Below, one piece after another: positions 51,282 to 61,303 of a stretch of 64,000 nucleotides of DNA (positions are counted from its first letter, which is position 1; every line of letters starts with the position of its first letter). The stretch is from Planctomycetota bacterium (GTDB lineage Bacteria > Planctomycetota > UBA1135 > GCA-002748355). Both the position numbers and the translations under genes were made by a program. The notes under the pieces were generated by a model. That model saw nothing but the letters and a program-made list of their open reading frames with translations. It had not been told where the DNA came from and searched no databases. Where the stretch lies: NCBI GenBank assembly GCA_002748355.1, contig PDSF01000026.1, positions 62,001 to 126,000 of the forward strand. Reading direction: 5' to 3'.

Positions 51282-52052
51282 ATGAGTTCCCTCGAAGGCA
51301 AGACAGCTGTCATTTTCGGCATCGCCAACCACCGTTCGATTGCTTACGGCATTGCTGAGAGCTTGCGCGAGCGCGGTTGTCGCATCCTGCTCAACTACCA
51401 AAACGAGCGACTGGGGCAGAGCCTGAAGCGGCTCTCGTCCAACTTGGGCGATCCGTGGATGGCCGAGTGTGACGTGACCGACGACGAGGCGGTCGTGGAC
51501 TTCTTCGACAAGGTGAGGGAAGAGGTCGGCAGCTTCGACTACCTGGTGCACTCGGTGGCCTACGCCAATCGCGAGTTTTTGCAGGGCGACTACATGCTCA
51601 CGCCCTGGGATGCCTATGCGGAGGCGCAGCACGTCAGTGCCTACAGCCTGGTGCGTCTCTGTCGCCATGCCTATCCGCTGATGGAAGGCCACGATGGCGC
51701 CGTGCTGGCCCTGACCTATCTCGGCAGCGAGAAGGTGGTCAAGAACTACAACCTCATGGGCGTGGCGAAGGCGGCGCTCGAGTCGTCGGTGCGCTACCTG
51801 GCCAGTGACCTGGGGCGGCATGGTATTCGGGTCAATGCCATCAGCGCCGGGCCGGTGCGGACCCTCTCGGCCTCGGCGATCAAGGATCTGGGCGCCATGC
51901 TCGACTACGTGGCCGAGCGTTCGCCGATGCATCGCAACGTGTCGCTGGAGGATATCGGCAACGCTGCGAGCTTCCTCCTCTCGCGTGACGCGCGCGGTGT
52001 GACCGGCCAGGTGCTGCACGTCGACAACGGCTTCTCGATCATGGGAGTCTGA
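51282..52052 (+). CDS. fabI: Enoyl-[acyl-carrier-protein] reductase FabI
   Basis: 256 residues from ATG 51282. SDR fold with the FabI-type loop KTAVIFGIANHRSIAYGIAE at the N-terminus, SVAYANRE, and the Tyr-x6-Lys catalytic pair in NYNLMGVAKAALESSVRYLA. The C-terminus, NAISAGPVRTLSASAIKD followed by GQVLHVDNGFSIMGV, is typical. It reduces trans-2-enoyl-ACP in the last step of each fatty-acid elongation cycle. The length is normal. GTG or TTG starts further upstream would add non-family residues. Confidence 0.95.
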   Translation: MSSLEGKTAVIFGIANHRSIAYGIAESLRERGCRILLNYQNERLGQSLKRLSSNLGDPWMAECDVTDDEAVVDFFDKVREEVGSFDYLVHSVAYANREFLQGDYMLTPWDAYAEAQHVSAYSLVRLCRHAYPLMEGHDGAVLALTYLGSEKVVKNYNLMGVAKAALESSVRYLASDLGRHGIRVNAISAGPVRTLSASAIKDLGAMLDYVAERSPMHRNVSLEDIGNAASFLLSRDARGVTGQVLHVDNGFSIMGV

Positions 52053-52085
52053 GGCCGCGGGCGCTGGGCGCCTGCCTGGCCTCGG

Positions 52086-53177
52086 CTACTTCGTGCCCAG
52101 CAGCTGCTGCACGCGGGCGCGCTCTTTGGCGTCGCTGATCTGAGCTAGGGCCCGCTGCCAGTAGAGGCGCGCTTCGTGGCGGCGCTCGCTCTCCCAGAGC
52201 AGGGCCGCGAGGTTGAGCAGGCTGGGCAGATGCTTGGCATCGAAGTCGAGGGCCCGGCGGTATTGGCGCTCGGCTCCCGCCAAGTCCCCGATCTTTTCGA
52301 GGAAGTGCCCGTGCTCAAAGCGAAGCGCCGGGTCGCTGGGCGCGAGTCCGGTGGCCTTGGCGTAGAGGGCGCTGATCTGCGCAATGCGGTCTTTGCTGTA
52401 GCTACCGCCGAACTGCTCGATGCGGAGCTGCAGCGTCGCGGCGAGGCCGCGGGGGCCGCGGGCATCCTTGGGCGATCTCTCGCTCCAGTCGTTCCAGGCG
52501 CGATAGAGCCGCTCATACCAGCGAGTGCGCAGTTCTTGCTCGTCGCTGCCCAGGGCTAGGCGGCGGTAGACGGCGGTTTCGAGGGCGAGGGCCTCGGTCG
52601 GCTGCGGGCGAAGGCTGCGCAGAGCATCAAGGTGGATCACGGTGCGGCGTTCCCAGCCGAGCTCGGCCGCACAGCGGGCGGCGCTCAGTAACGCTTCGGC
52701 ATCGAAGGCTCTGCGAGTCAGCACGCGGGTCGCGGCGGCATACGCGGCCTCGAGATGGCCTTCGCGCTCGAAGAGCACGGCCAGGGCGCGATCGACACCG
52801 ATCATGTCAGGGGCGAGGCGCCTGGCCGTGCGCAGGGACGACTCGGCGAGGGTGAGGGCGGCGTTGTCGACAGTGGCGTTGTTCTTGTTGCCAGCCTGGA
52901 GATCCTGGTAGGCGAGTTCGAGCTGGGTGAGCCCGAGCAGGGTCCAGGCTTCGGCCAGGCCGGGGCGAGCCTCCACCATGGACTCCAACTCGTGAAGCAC
53001 CGCTTCGAACTCGCCAGCACCAAGCCGCTTTTCGAGAGCCAGCAGTTGTTCCGTAGTCGCAGCATCGATCACCTCCCGTTCTTTGGGCGCATGCTGCTTG
53101 GCAAAGTCCAAGGGCGGAATCTGCGGGCTAGAGCAGGCGGCAAAGGCGAGGGCGCAGGCGAAGAGTAGAGGGCGCAT
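52086..53177 (-). CDS. TPR-repeat lipoprotein
   Basis: 363 residues from ATG 53177 (MRPLLFACALAFAACSSPQI; lipidation Cys about 15); a TTG at 53195 would add six residues. The rest is helical with TPR-like pairs, clearest at LAEAWTLLGLTQLELAYQDL, DPALRFEHGHFLEKIGDLAG and AERQYRRALDFDAKHLPSLL. It is probably attached to a membrane facing the periplasm and acts as a protein-protein scaffold. It is divergent from the macrodomain gene. Confidence 0.78.
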   Translation of the reverse strand: MRPLLFACALAFAACSSPQIPPLDFAKQHAPKEREVIDAATTEQLLALEKRLGAGEFEAVLHELESMVEARPGLAEAWTLLGLTQLELAYQDLQAGNKNNATVDNAALTLAESSLRTARRLAPDMIGVDRALAVLFEREGHLEAAYAAATRVLTRRAFDAEALLSAARCAAELGWERRTVIHLDALRSLRPQPTEALALETAVYRRLALGSDEQELRTRWYERLYRAWNDWSERSPKDARGPRGLAATLQLRIEQFGGSYSKDRIAQISALYAKATGLAPSDPALRFEHGHFLEKIGDLAGAERQYRRALDFDAKHLPSLLNLAALLWESERRHEARLYWQRALAQISDAKERARVQQLLGTK

Positions 53178-53206
53178 CGCAGGCATTCTGCCCAAGCAGC
53201 GCCGCG

Positions 53207-53244
53207 GAGCCAGGATGCTGGCGCTCTACCGAGAGAATCCCCAG
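53207..53244 (+). repeat. 38-bp imperfect direct repeat, copy 1, before the macrodomain gene
   Basis: GAGCCAGGATGCTGGC then CTCT.CCG.G.GAATCCC; 33 of 38 positions match the copy at 53834-53871. It ends 23 bases before the macrodomain ATG. Confidence 0.7.
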
Positions 53245-53267
53245 AGCGGCGGGGCTAGCATGCCGGC

Positions 53268-53798
53268 ATGAAAACCCAAATCGGCAAGGCGCACGTCGAA
53301 CTTGTGCAGGGCGACCTGACCCAGCAAGAGTTGGATGTTCTGGTGAACGCAGCCAACTCTTCGCTACGCGGCGGCGGCGGCGTCGATGGTGCCCTGCACC
53401 GTGCGGCAGGACCAGGCCTGCTCGAAGACTGCATTCGCCTGCATCCGGACGGATGCCCCAGTGGCGAGGTCCGCGTCACGCCCGCGCACGATCTCCCCGC
53501 GCGCTTCGTCGCCCATGCCGTAGGGCCGGTCTGGATGGGCGGGGATGCCGGCGAAGCCGAGGAACTCGCCAGCGCGTGGCGCCTCGCCCTGCTTGCCGCC
53601 GAAGAGCGCAAGGCGCAGAGCATTGGCTTCCCGGCGATCTCCTGCGGCATCTATGGCTTTCCGAGCGAAGAGGCCGCCGGCATTGCCCGGCGTGTGCTGG
53701 AAGAAGAGCTGCCCGGGCTCCGCCACCTGCGCACGGTCAAGATCGTGCTCTTCAGCGAAGAAGACCTCTTCCTCTGGGAAGAGGCCTTCGGGTCTTGA
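53268..53798 (+). CDS. Macrodomain protein (ADP-ribose / O-acetyl-ADP-ribose binding)
   Basis: 176 residues, a single macrodomain of MacroD type: VELVQGDLTQQELDVLVNAA, then NSSLRGGGGVDGALHRAAGP (the GGGVxxAIH loop), ARFVAHAVGPVW and SIGFPAISCGIYGFPSEEAA. This subfamily usually hydrolyses O-acetyl-ADP-ribose or removes ADP-ribose from acidic residues or nucleic acids. Complete, normal length, cytoplasmic. It lies between two copies of a 38-bp direct repeat. No ADP-ribosyltransferase gene is adjacent. Confidence 0.92.
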   Translation: MKTQIGKAHVELVQGDLTQQELDVLVNAANSSLRGGGGVDGALHRAAGPGLLEDCIRLHPDGCPSGEVRVTPAHDLPARFVAHAVGPVWMGGDAGEAEELASAWRLALLAAEERKAQSIGFPAISCGIYGFPSEEAAGIARRVLEEELPGLRHLRTVKIVLFSEEDLFLWEEAFGS

Positions 53799-53833
53799 GA
53801 GCTGCGGAGGCCTCTCCCTGGTCACTTGTGGCC

Positions 53834-53871
53834 GAGCCAGGATGCTGGCTCTCTGCCGGGGGAATCCCTAG
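53834..53871 (+). repeat. 38-bp imperfect direct repeat, copy 2, before the MoxR gene
   Basis: Partner of 53207-53244. It ends 9 bases before the MoxR ATG. Both copies end close to the start of a plus-strand gene, so they may be a shared promoter or leader as well as a duplication scar. Confidence 0.7.
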
Positions 53872-53880
53872 CGTCAGTGC

Positions 53881-54897
<1,017 letters not shown>

Positions 54898-54905
54898 CGG
54901 GGCGC

Positions 54906-56840
54906 TCAGAAGCTCAGGGGGGTTGGGTGTACGGCACCTTTCTCGTCCACCTCGAATTCGATAGCTAGGCCAGGAACGGCTGGGCGTTGAAAGGGGGCCA
55001 GGCCTCCCGCGTACCGGGTTGTGTTCTGCAGCTTGTACTTTCCCGGATTGAGCCGGAGGCTGGGGATGCGCTGGCCATCGAAGTCGAGGTCGGCGACGAA
55101 GACCTTTCCGAGTAATGGGTCCATCCGAAAGATACGGAAGCTTGGGCTCTCGGACTGGGAGAAGAGTTCTACCGTTTGGGCATCGAGAGGAAGCTCCACC
55201 TGGTGGCGGGGGATGAAACTCAGGGTGCCTAGGTCCAGATTCTCTTGCTCTCCTACGTCGAAGCGAACGAAGGGGCAGGGCCCGATATGTGGCACCAGGC
55301 GCAGCAGCCAGGGGCCTGGAGATAGGCCCTTCAGTTCGATTCGCCCTTGCCCGTCGATTGGGATTTCCTGGGCCCGTGAGGACAGGCACAAGCCGTTGCT
55401 GCCAAAGAGATTTGGGCGCATCGCGGCTTCGTTTCCGCGAAAGAGCTGCAGGCTCTTGTCTTTCCACCAATCGTTGCCGCGGCCGGGCAATACCCGTGCG
55501 CGCACTGTGCTCGTGCCCAGGTCGAGAGTGAGTGGCAAAGGGGAGCTGCTAGCGCGTATCGCGAGTTTCTGTTCTGGCCCTTGCGCATGAGTGCCGGGCA
55601 TCCACGCTCGGAAGTACCAGGTCCCCGTACGGATACCGCGGAAACGGAAGCGCCCCTCTGCATCGGTCACGATGGAGTTCGGATCGCTCTGATCGGAGCG
55701 TGGGGAGGCGGGAAGCGCCGGGAAGTAGGACCAGAAGGAAAGCTCTGTCGTGACCTGGCTTGTGCTCGCGAAGACGCTGGCACCGGGTACGGGCTTACCG
55801 GCACGAAGCACGCGACCCTGGATCTCGACGGCTTTCGGGGTCCAAGCGGGTTTGAGCGGCTGGGAGAGAACGAGCAGTTTCGTCGAGACTGTGAGTTCTC
55901 GAGTTTCGCAGGGATGGTGCTCGAAGAAGTCGAGATCTGGATGCTCTGCGTGGAAACCCGTGGGGACATCCCCATGGAGCAGGGGCCGCTTGGCGTCGAT
56001 CTGTGGCGGCTGGACGAGTTCGAGTCGGTAGCGGCCCTGGGCTAGCTCCCTCGAGTCGATTCGGCCATCTACCCCGACACGGTGCCAGCTGGCGCCATGT
56101 CGGGACAGCTGTGACGAGGGGGACTGCTGTGGGCGATCCAAGGGGATGACCCGCAGCCAGGCGCCGTCATACGCGAGCCATTTTGCATCGGCGACCTTGC
56201 CGACGATGCGCCCCATCGGTCGGAGCTGCAGTTGGATCGGCGGGCCCCATGAATGGTCGGCGCTGAGAAGACGATGGGCGCCTCTGCCATCCTGGTGGGA
56301 TGCCGTGATGCTGTACGGTATCGCTCCAGGCACCGTCAGGATGGCCTCACCCTTCGAGTCGCTCTTTGCCTCCCACTGCTGCGGAAGGCCGCGCATCCAG
56401 GTTTGGTGGTTCCGGCTGAGCTGGGTGAGTTGCACTGAGGCGAGGATTCTCGCACCTGCGATGGGCGCAGCACTCTGGTCGACGACGCGGACTCGCAGCT
56501 GATCGAGGCCGTGGCAAGTCAAGTCGACGTGCTGCTCTGCGCCCGGAAGCAGGAAGCACTTCTCAAAGGCGGAGATTTCGCTGCCGTTCTTCCAGGCCAC
56601 GAGGCGGTAGCTGCCGGGAGCAAGGCCTTCGACACGGAAGCTATGCTTGGCGTCGCATTGGAGCTTGCGCCGCGTCGGGTTTTCTTGGCCCGGGGCGCCA
56701 ATGGCTTCAAGCCGCAGCTCGCAGCCTTCGGGCACAACGCCGCTTAGTTGGCCGGTGATCGTGCCCGTCCTGCCCTGGGGCATGGCGACTGCGGAAAGGG
56801 CTAGGAGCAGGCCCAGAGCAAAAATGCGGAATGGAAACAT
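54906..56840 (-). CDS. Exported protein with carboxypeptidase-regulatory-like (CarbD) domains
   Basis: 644 residues from ATG 56840; signal peptide MFPFRIFALGLLLALSAVAM. Several beta-sandwich CarbD-like repeats are visible: GTITGQLSGVVPEGCELRLE with AGSYRLVAW-type ends (GLAPGSYRLVAWKNGSEISA), VEIQGRVLRAGKPVPGASVF with GRFRFRGIRTGTWYFRAW, and GRIELKGLSPGPWLLRLVPH. No catalytic peptidase domain. Such proteins are usually surface or periplasmic structural or binding proteins. It is convergent with the MoxR gene, 8 bases apart. The window 56841-57118 upstream holds no other gene. Confidence 0.72.
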   Translation of the reverse strand: MFPFRIFALGLLLALSAVAMPQGRTGTITGQLSGVVPEGCELRLEAIGAPGQENPTRRKLQCDAKHSFRVEGLAPGSYRLVAWKNGSEISAFEKCFLLPGAEQHVDLTCHGLDQLRVRVVDQSAAPIAGARILASVQLTQLSRNHQTWMRGLPQQWEAKSDSKGEAILTVPGAIPYSITASHQDGRGAHRLLSADHSWGPPIQLQLRPMGRIVGKVADAKWLAYDGAWLRVIPLDRPQQSPSSQLSRHGASWHRVGVDGRIDSRELAQGRYRLELVQPPQIDAKRPLLHGDVPTGFHAEHPDLDFFEHHPCETRELTVSTKLLVLSQPLKPAWTPKAVEIQGRVLRAGKPVPGASVFASTSQVTTELSFWSYFPALPASPRSDQSDPNSIVTDAEGRFRFRGIRTGTWYFRAWMPGTHAQGPEQKLAIRASSSPLPLTLDLGTSTVRARVLPGRGNDWWKDKSLQLFRGNEAAMRPNLFGSNGLCLSSRAQEIPIDGQGRIELKGLSPGPWLLRLVPHIGPCPFVRFDVGEQENLDLGTLSFIPRHQVELPLDAQTVELFSQSESPSFRIFRMDPLLGKVFVADLDFDGQRIPSLRLNPGKYKLQNTTRYAGGLAPFQRPAVPGLAIEFEVDEKGAVHPTPLSF

Positions 56841-57118
56841 GGCTCGTTCCGAAGGCGGCTCGCTGCTTCTGCTCAGCTTTGACCCGCGAGGCCCGCCGAA
56901 AATCTGAGTTTGAGGGCATGGGCCGGGGCCCAGCACGAGAGTTTGACACTAGTCACTCCGGAGGAGCAGGGAACGGGGCTTCGCCAGGGCGATGTGCTTT
57001 TTTCGCCTAGCAGGGAGTTGAAGACAGCAGCCGGCGCGCGGGTGCTCCCTCTTGCGGGGCGTGGGGCTAAGGCCGGGGCTTGCTCAAGCCGCGTGGCGAC
57101 TTTCGGAGCTGCCGGGGG

Positions 57119-57916
57119 CTATTGGGAGTCGCTGCTTGGCTCTGGGCTCGGCAGCGGGCCTTGGTGGTCCATGCTGTCGCCGAGGTAGACCTGGCGGACC
57201 TTCTCGTCTTGGCTGATCTCCAGGGAGCTGCCTTCCTTTAGGACCTTGCCCTGATGGATGATGTAGCTGCGGGTGGTGATGCGCAGCATGTCTTGGACGC
57301 TGTGGTCGGTGATCAGGATGCCGAGTTGGCGCTTGGCTAGGTCGCGGACGATGCCTTGGATCTCTTGGCGAACGATGGGGTCGACTCCGGCGAAGGGCTC
57401 GTCGAGGAGGATCAGGCTCGGCCGCGAGGCGAGGGCGCGGGTGACTTCTAGGCGGCGGCCTTCGCCGCCGGAGAGGGTGTCGGCGAGGTTGCGGCGCAGC
57501 CGCGTCAGGTCGAGTTCGGCTAGGAGCTGTTCGAGCCGCTCTTCGCGCTTGGCGCGCGGGACGCCGACGGCTTCGAGGACTGCGAGGATGTTGTCCTCCA
57601 CGCTCATCTTGCGGAAGGAGGACTTCTCCTGGCTCAGGTAGCCGAGTCCGTACTGGGCTCGCTTGTACATGGGCCAGCGGGTGACATCCTTGCCGAGGAG
57701 CTGGACGCTGCCGGAGTCGGGGCGAATCATCCCGACGATCATGCGGAAGGTCGTGGTCTTGCCTGCGCCGTTGGAGCCGAGCAGTCCGACGATTTCGCCG
57801 CGTCGCACCTTGAGCGAGACGCGGTCGACCACGCGGCGCTTCTTGTAGGTCTTGACCAGGTCGCGGGATTCGAGCAGTAGCTCGCCCTGCCTTGGATCAT
57901 CGTCTGTGGAGGGCAT
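57119..57916 (-). CDS. lptB: LPS export ABC transporter ATPase LptB
   Basis: 265 residues. Walker A GSNGAGKTTTFRMIVGMIRP, Q-loop region GLGYLSQEKSSFRKMSVEDN (the LptB-type F-R-K-x-SVEDN), signature LSGGEGRRLEVTRAL, Walker B LILLDEPFAGVDP and switch His in LITDHSVQDML. It powers extraction of LPS from the inner membrane by LptFG. This indicates an LPS-bearing outer membrane. It lies 10 bases downstream of the lepB gene on the same strand, an uncommon place; lptA, lptC, lptF and lptG are not in the window. Confidence 0.9.
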   Translation of the reverse strand: MPSTDDDPRQGELLLESRDLVKTYKKRRVVDRVSLKVRRGEIVGLLGSNGAGKTTTFRMIVGMIRPDSGSVQLLGKDVTRWPMYKRAQYGLGYLSQEKSSFRKMSVEDNILAVLEAVGVPRAKREERLEQLLAELDLTRLRRNLADTLSGGEGRRLEVTRALASRPSLILLDEPFAGVDPIVRQEIQGIVRDLAKRQLGILITDHSVQDMLRITTRSYIIHQGKVLKEGSSLEISQDEKVRQVYLGDSMDHQGPLPSPEPSSDSQ

Positions 57917-57926
57917 CTGGCTCAGT

Positions 57927-59459
57927 TCAGCGAATCAAGGAGAGGCGGAAGGGCGAGCCTAGTCCGAGGGGCCAGAAGATGGCTAGGGCTCGACCTAGGA
58001 AGTACTGCTCGGGGACGAAGCGATCGTAGCGCTGGGCGCCCTCGCCGCCGTCGTTTCGGGGCTGGAGCCCGCCGTAGCCCATCTGCAGGAACTCGTTGTA
58101 GCTGGCCTTGAGCACATGCTCTTCGCCTTGCAGGTCGGTGAAGACGAGGGCCTGGGCTTCTGGGACGAAGACGGGGTTTTCGTCGGCGTCGCCCGAGCCG
58201 ACTCGGGCATTGCCGACGAGGCGCGCCGAGCCTGTGCCGGGGCGGAGGAGCTTCTTGGTCTTGGGGTCGTAGCTAAGGCTCAGCGTGGCCCAGGAGCGAC
58301 CGTCGGCTGAGTTTTGGGTGTTGTCCCCGAGCATCCAGTAGTTGTGGGCAGGGACCTTGATGTCGGTGCCGGCAGCCTCGCGGGCGAGGTAGTACTGGTC
58401 GCGGTCGAGCTGGAGTCCGCGTAGCCGGGCCCCTGCGCCGCTTACTCCTACGCGGGCGACCACCTGGGCCTCGTCGTTGAGCGGGACGGCGGGGGCGCTG
58501 TAGGGCAGGGGCCCGAGCTCGACTCCCCCGACGTGGGCCCAGATCTGGTCGTCCCAGTGCCAAAGCTCCATGTCGATCCAGGTTCCTGCTTCGATCTCGA
58601 CCGGCTGGGACTGGTGCCGACTCGTGGGCTCGCCTTCGAGGCGGGAGCCGTCGCCGCTGATCGAGAGGCGAGCGAAGCTCTTGCCTGCTTTGTTGGTGAT
58701 TTCGAGGTCGATCTCGCGGTTGAGCTGGCCGCTGTCTTGTTCGGCGATGCGCAGGAAGGCGCGCTTCCAGCCGCTGCTCAGCTGTAGCTCGCCGGAGATA
58801 CGTAGGTCGCCGACGCTGTGGCGACCGTAGCCGTTGTCCGGGCTGCCGAGGTCACGTTTCACCGCCTCTTCGATCGAAGGCGGATAGCCATGCCAGTAGT
58901 GGTCGCGGAGGGACTCTCGGTTGCCAAGGAGGATGCTCTTGGTGGTGCTGCCGGTGGCGGCTAGGACGATTTCGTCACCGTCCCAGTGAACGCTACGACC
59001 GAGGTCGGCGCGAGGATCCTCGCGGAGGTCTTGGTGCCAGATGCGGCGCCAGAAAGCGTCCTGCAGGCCTTTGGGTTTACGCAGGATGGCGAGCTTGCCC
59101 TCGGCGTCGCGTCGATAGATGTCGCCGCCGATGATCTGCAGGGTCTCGCCCGGTAGGCCGACGATGCGCTTGACGTAGTTTTGGCTGCGGTTGTGTGGGT
59201 AGCGAAAGACCGCGATCTCCCAGCGCTGTGGTGCGCGGAGCAGGTAGGCAGCCTTGTTGACGAGGATGCGGTCGTAGGCGCCAGCTGCGTTACTGCCGAG
59301 CAGGGTGGGCTGCATCGACGGGGAGGGGATGGAGTAGGCCTCGACGAGGAAGTACTTGAGCCCGATCGCCATCAGCACCGCCATGGCGAGGGACTCCACC
59401 AGCTCACGGAGCTTGGACGGCAGCGGACCTTGCGGCTGCGCCTGTTTCTTCTTGCTCAC
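57927..59459 (-). CDS. lepB: Signal peptidase I with large central insertion
   Basis: 510 residues, longer than E. coli LepB (324). One N-terminal membrane helix (VESLAMAVLMAIGLKYFLVE), catalytic Ser in YSIPSPSMQPTLLG, catalytic Lys in QNYVKRIVGLPGETLQ and box E GDNTQNSADGRSW. Between about residues 135 and 365 lies an extra, mostly beta domain (LQLSSGWKRAFLRIAEQDSG; VEIEAGTWIDMELWHWDDQI), resembling a lectin/jellyroll-like fold. It cleaves signal peptides at the outer face of the inner membrane. The GTG start overlaps the lepA stop, the classic lepA-lepB order. Confidence 0.92.
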   Translation of the reverse strand: MSKKKQAQPQGPLPSKLRELVESLAMAVLMAIGLKYFLVEAYSIPSPSMQPTLLGSNAAGAYDRILVNKAAYLLRAPQRWEIAVFRYPHNRSQNYVKRIVGLPGETLQIIGGDIYRRDAEGKLAILRKPKGLQDAFWRRIWHQDLREDPRADLGRSVHWDGDEIVLAATGSTTKSILLGNRESLRDHYWHGYPPSIEEAVKRDLGSPDNGYGRHSVGDLRISGELQLSSGWKRAFLRIAEQDSGQLNREIDLEITNKAGKSFARLSISGDGSRLEGEPTSRHQSQPVEIEAGTWIDMELWHWDDQIWAHVGGVELGPLPYSAPAVPLNDEAQVVARVGVSGAGARLRGLQLDRDQYYLAREAAGTDIKVPAHNYWMLGDNTQNSADGRSWATLSLSYDPKTKKLLRPGTGSARLVGNARVGSGDADENPVFVPEAQALVFTDLQGEEHVLKASYNEFLQMGYGGLQPRNDGGEGAQRYDRFVPEQYFLGRALAIFWPLGLGSPFRLSLIR

Positions 59460-61267
59460 TTCTTGTCGTCTCCGGATTGCAGCACGACCAGGAAGGCCTT
59501 TTGAGGAATCTCCACGTTGCCGACCATCTTCATGCGCTTCTTGCCCTCTTTCTGCTTCTCCAGCAGCTTGCGCTTGCGGCTGATGTCACCGCCGTAGCAC
59601 TTTGCGGTGACATTCTTGGAGAGGGCGCGGATGTTTTCGCGTGCGACGATGGTGCCGTAGACCGCCGCTTGCAGCGGGATCTGGAACATTTGCCGCGGGA
59701 TCTCGCTGCGCAGTTTCTCGATGATCTTGCGCCCCCGGCGCTGTGCCGCGTCCTTGTGGGTGATGGTGCAGAGGGCGTCGACTTCCTCGCCGTTGACCAG
59801 GATCCGGAGGGGAGCCAGGTTTGCCTCTCGGTATTCGAGGAACTCGTAGTCCATGGTGCCGTAGCCACGCGTCACCGACTTTAGTGTGTCGTGGAAGTCG
59901 TAGATGATCTCCGAGAGCGGCACTTCGAAGTGCAGCATCTGGCGGTTCTCGCCGACGAACTCGGTGTTCACGTATTTGCCGCGGCGTTCGATCACCAGCT
60001 TCATGACCGAGCCGATGTGTTCGGTCGGGACGATGACCGAGAGATTGACGATGGGCTCGAGCAGGGCCTCGATCTTGGATCCATCGGGGAGATCGCCGGG
60101 GCTGTGGATCTCCAGCATCTCGCCGCTGCGCACCCGGACTTGGTAAACGACGTTGGGGGCCGTCTGCACCAGGTCCATGTCGTCTTCGCGCTCGAGGCGC
60201 TCTTGGACGATTTGCATGTGCAGGAGCCCGAGGAAGCCGCAGCGGAAGCCAAAACCCAAGGCCTCCGAGGTCTCGGGGTCGTAGGTGAAGGAGGAGTCGT
60301 TGAGGGACAGCTTTTCGAGGGCCTTGCGCAGGTCATCGAAGTCGCCGGCGTTCGTGGGGTAGAGCCCGCAGAAGACCATGGGCTTGGGAAGCTTGAAGCC
60401 GGGTAGCGCTTCGGCGCGATCGCCCTTCTCGATCAGGATGGAGTCACCGACGACCACGTCGCCAAGGCTCTTAATGTTGGAGATGACGTAGCCGACTTCG
60501 CCGGCGGCTAGGGAATCGCAGGGCACCATCTGCGGGCTGAGGTGGCCGAGCTCGAGCACTTCGTAGCGGCTGCCGGTGCCGGGCATGATGATTTTGTCGC
60601 GCTTCTTGAGCACGCCGTTGACGACGCGCACGTAGACAATGACGCCGCGGTAATCATCGAAGTAGCTGTCGAAGATGAGGGCTTGCAGTTTGGCCGCGGG
60701 GTCGCCCTTGGGTGGGGGCACTCGCTCGACGATAGCCTCGAGGATGGCCTCGATGCCGATGCCGGTCTTGGCGCTGCACGGCAATACGTCCTCGGCGGGC
60801 AGGCAGATCGAGTTCTCGATCTCCATGGCGATCTCGTCGGGGCGCGCGTGCGGCAGGTCCACCTTGTTCATGACCGGGATCATTTCCAGCTCGGCCAGCT
60901 CGGCGAGGTGGGCGTTGGCCACGGTCTGCGCCTCGACACCCTGAGATGCGTCGACCAGGAGCAGGGCGCCTTCGCAGGCCTGCATGGACTTCTCGACTTC
61001 GTAGCTGAAGTCGACGTGCCCAGGCGTGTCGATGAGGTTGAGCAGGTAGTCGCGGCCGTCTTTGGCCTTGTAGCGCATCGAGACGGCTTTGGCCTTGATG
61101 GTGATGCCGCGCTCGCGCTCGAGATCCATGTCGTCGAGCATCTGCTCGTGGATCTCGCGTTTTTGAACCGTGCCGGTCATCTCGATGAGGCGGTCCGCGA
61201 GCGTCGACTTGCCGTGGTCGATGTGCGCGATGATGCAGAAGTTGCGGATGCTGTCGGGAGGCGTCAC
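59456..61267 (-). CDS. lepA: Elongation factor 4 (LepA), ribosome-associated GTPase
   Basis: 603 residues, normal length. GTPase motifs: G1 AHIDHGKSTLADRLIE, G2 region ERERGITIKAKAVSM, G3 DTPGHVDF, G4 VMNKVDLP. Domain IV and the LepA C-terminal domain end with NVTAKCYGGDISRKRKLLEK and QKEGKKRMKMVGNVEIPQKA. LepA acts on ribosomes in biogenesis or early elongation. GTG start at 61267. It is followed by lepB with a GTGA overlap and then lptB. Confidence 0.97.
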   Translation of the reverse strand: MTPPDSIRNFCIIAHIDHGKSTLADRLIEMTGTVQKREIHEQMLDDMDLERERGITIKAKAVSMRYKAKDGRDYLLNLIDTPGHVDFSYEVEKSMQACEGALLLVDASQGVEAQTVANAHLAELAELEMIPVMNKVDLPHARPDEIAMEIENSICLPAEDVLPCSAKTGIGIEAILEAIVERVPPPKGDPAAKLQALIFDSYFDDYRGVIVYVRVVNGVLKKRDKIIMPGTGSRYEVLELGHLSPQMVPCDSLAAGEVGYVISNIKSLGDVVVGDSILIEKGDRAEALPGFKLPKPMVFCGLYPTNAGDFDDLRKALEKLSLNDSSFTYDPETSEALGFGFRCGFLGLLHMQIVQERLEREDDMDLVQTAPNVVYQVRVRSGEMLEIHSPGDLPDGSKIEALLEPIVNLSVIVPTEHIGSVMKLVIERRGKYVNTEFVGENRQMLHFEVPLSEIIYDFHDTLKSVTRGYGTMDYEFLEYREANLAPLRILVNGEEVDALCTITHKDAAQRRGRKIIEKLRSEIPRQMFQIPLQAAVYGTIVARENIRALSKNVTAKCYGGDISRKRKLLEKQKEGKKRMKMVGNVEIPQKAFLVVLQSGDDKK

Positions 61268-61303
61268 GAGTTATTCCTGGGGCTTAGTCGCCGTGCGCAT
61301 AGT

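Noticed and set aside
57119..57916. LptB as a branched-chain amino-acid ABC ATPase (LivG/LivF)
   Set aside because: The FRKMSVEDN segment and overall match favour LptB, and no liv permease or binding-protein gene is adjacent.
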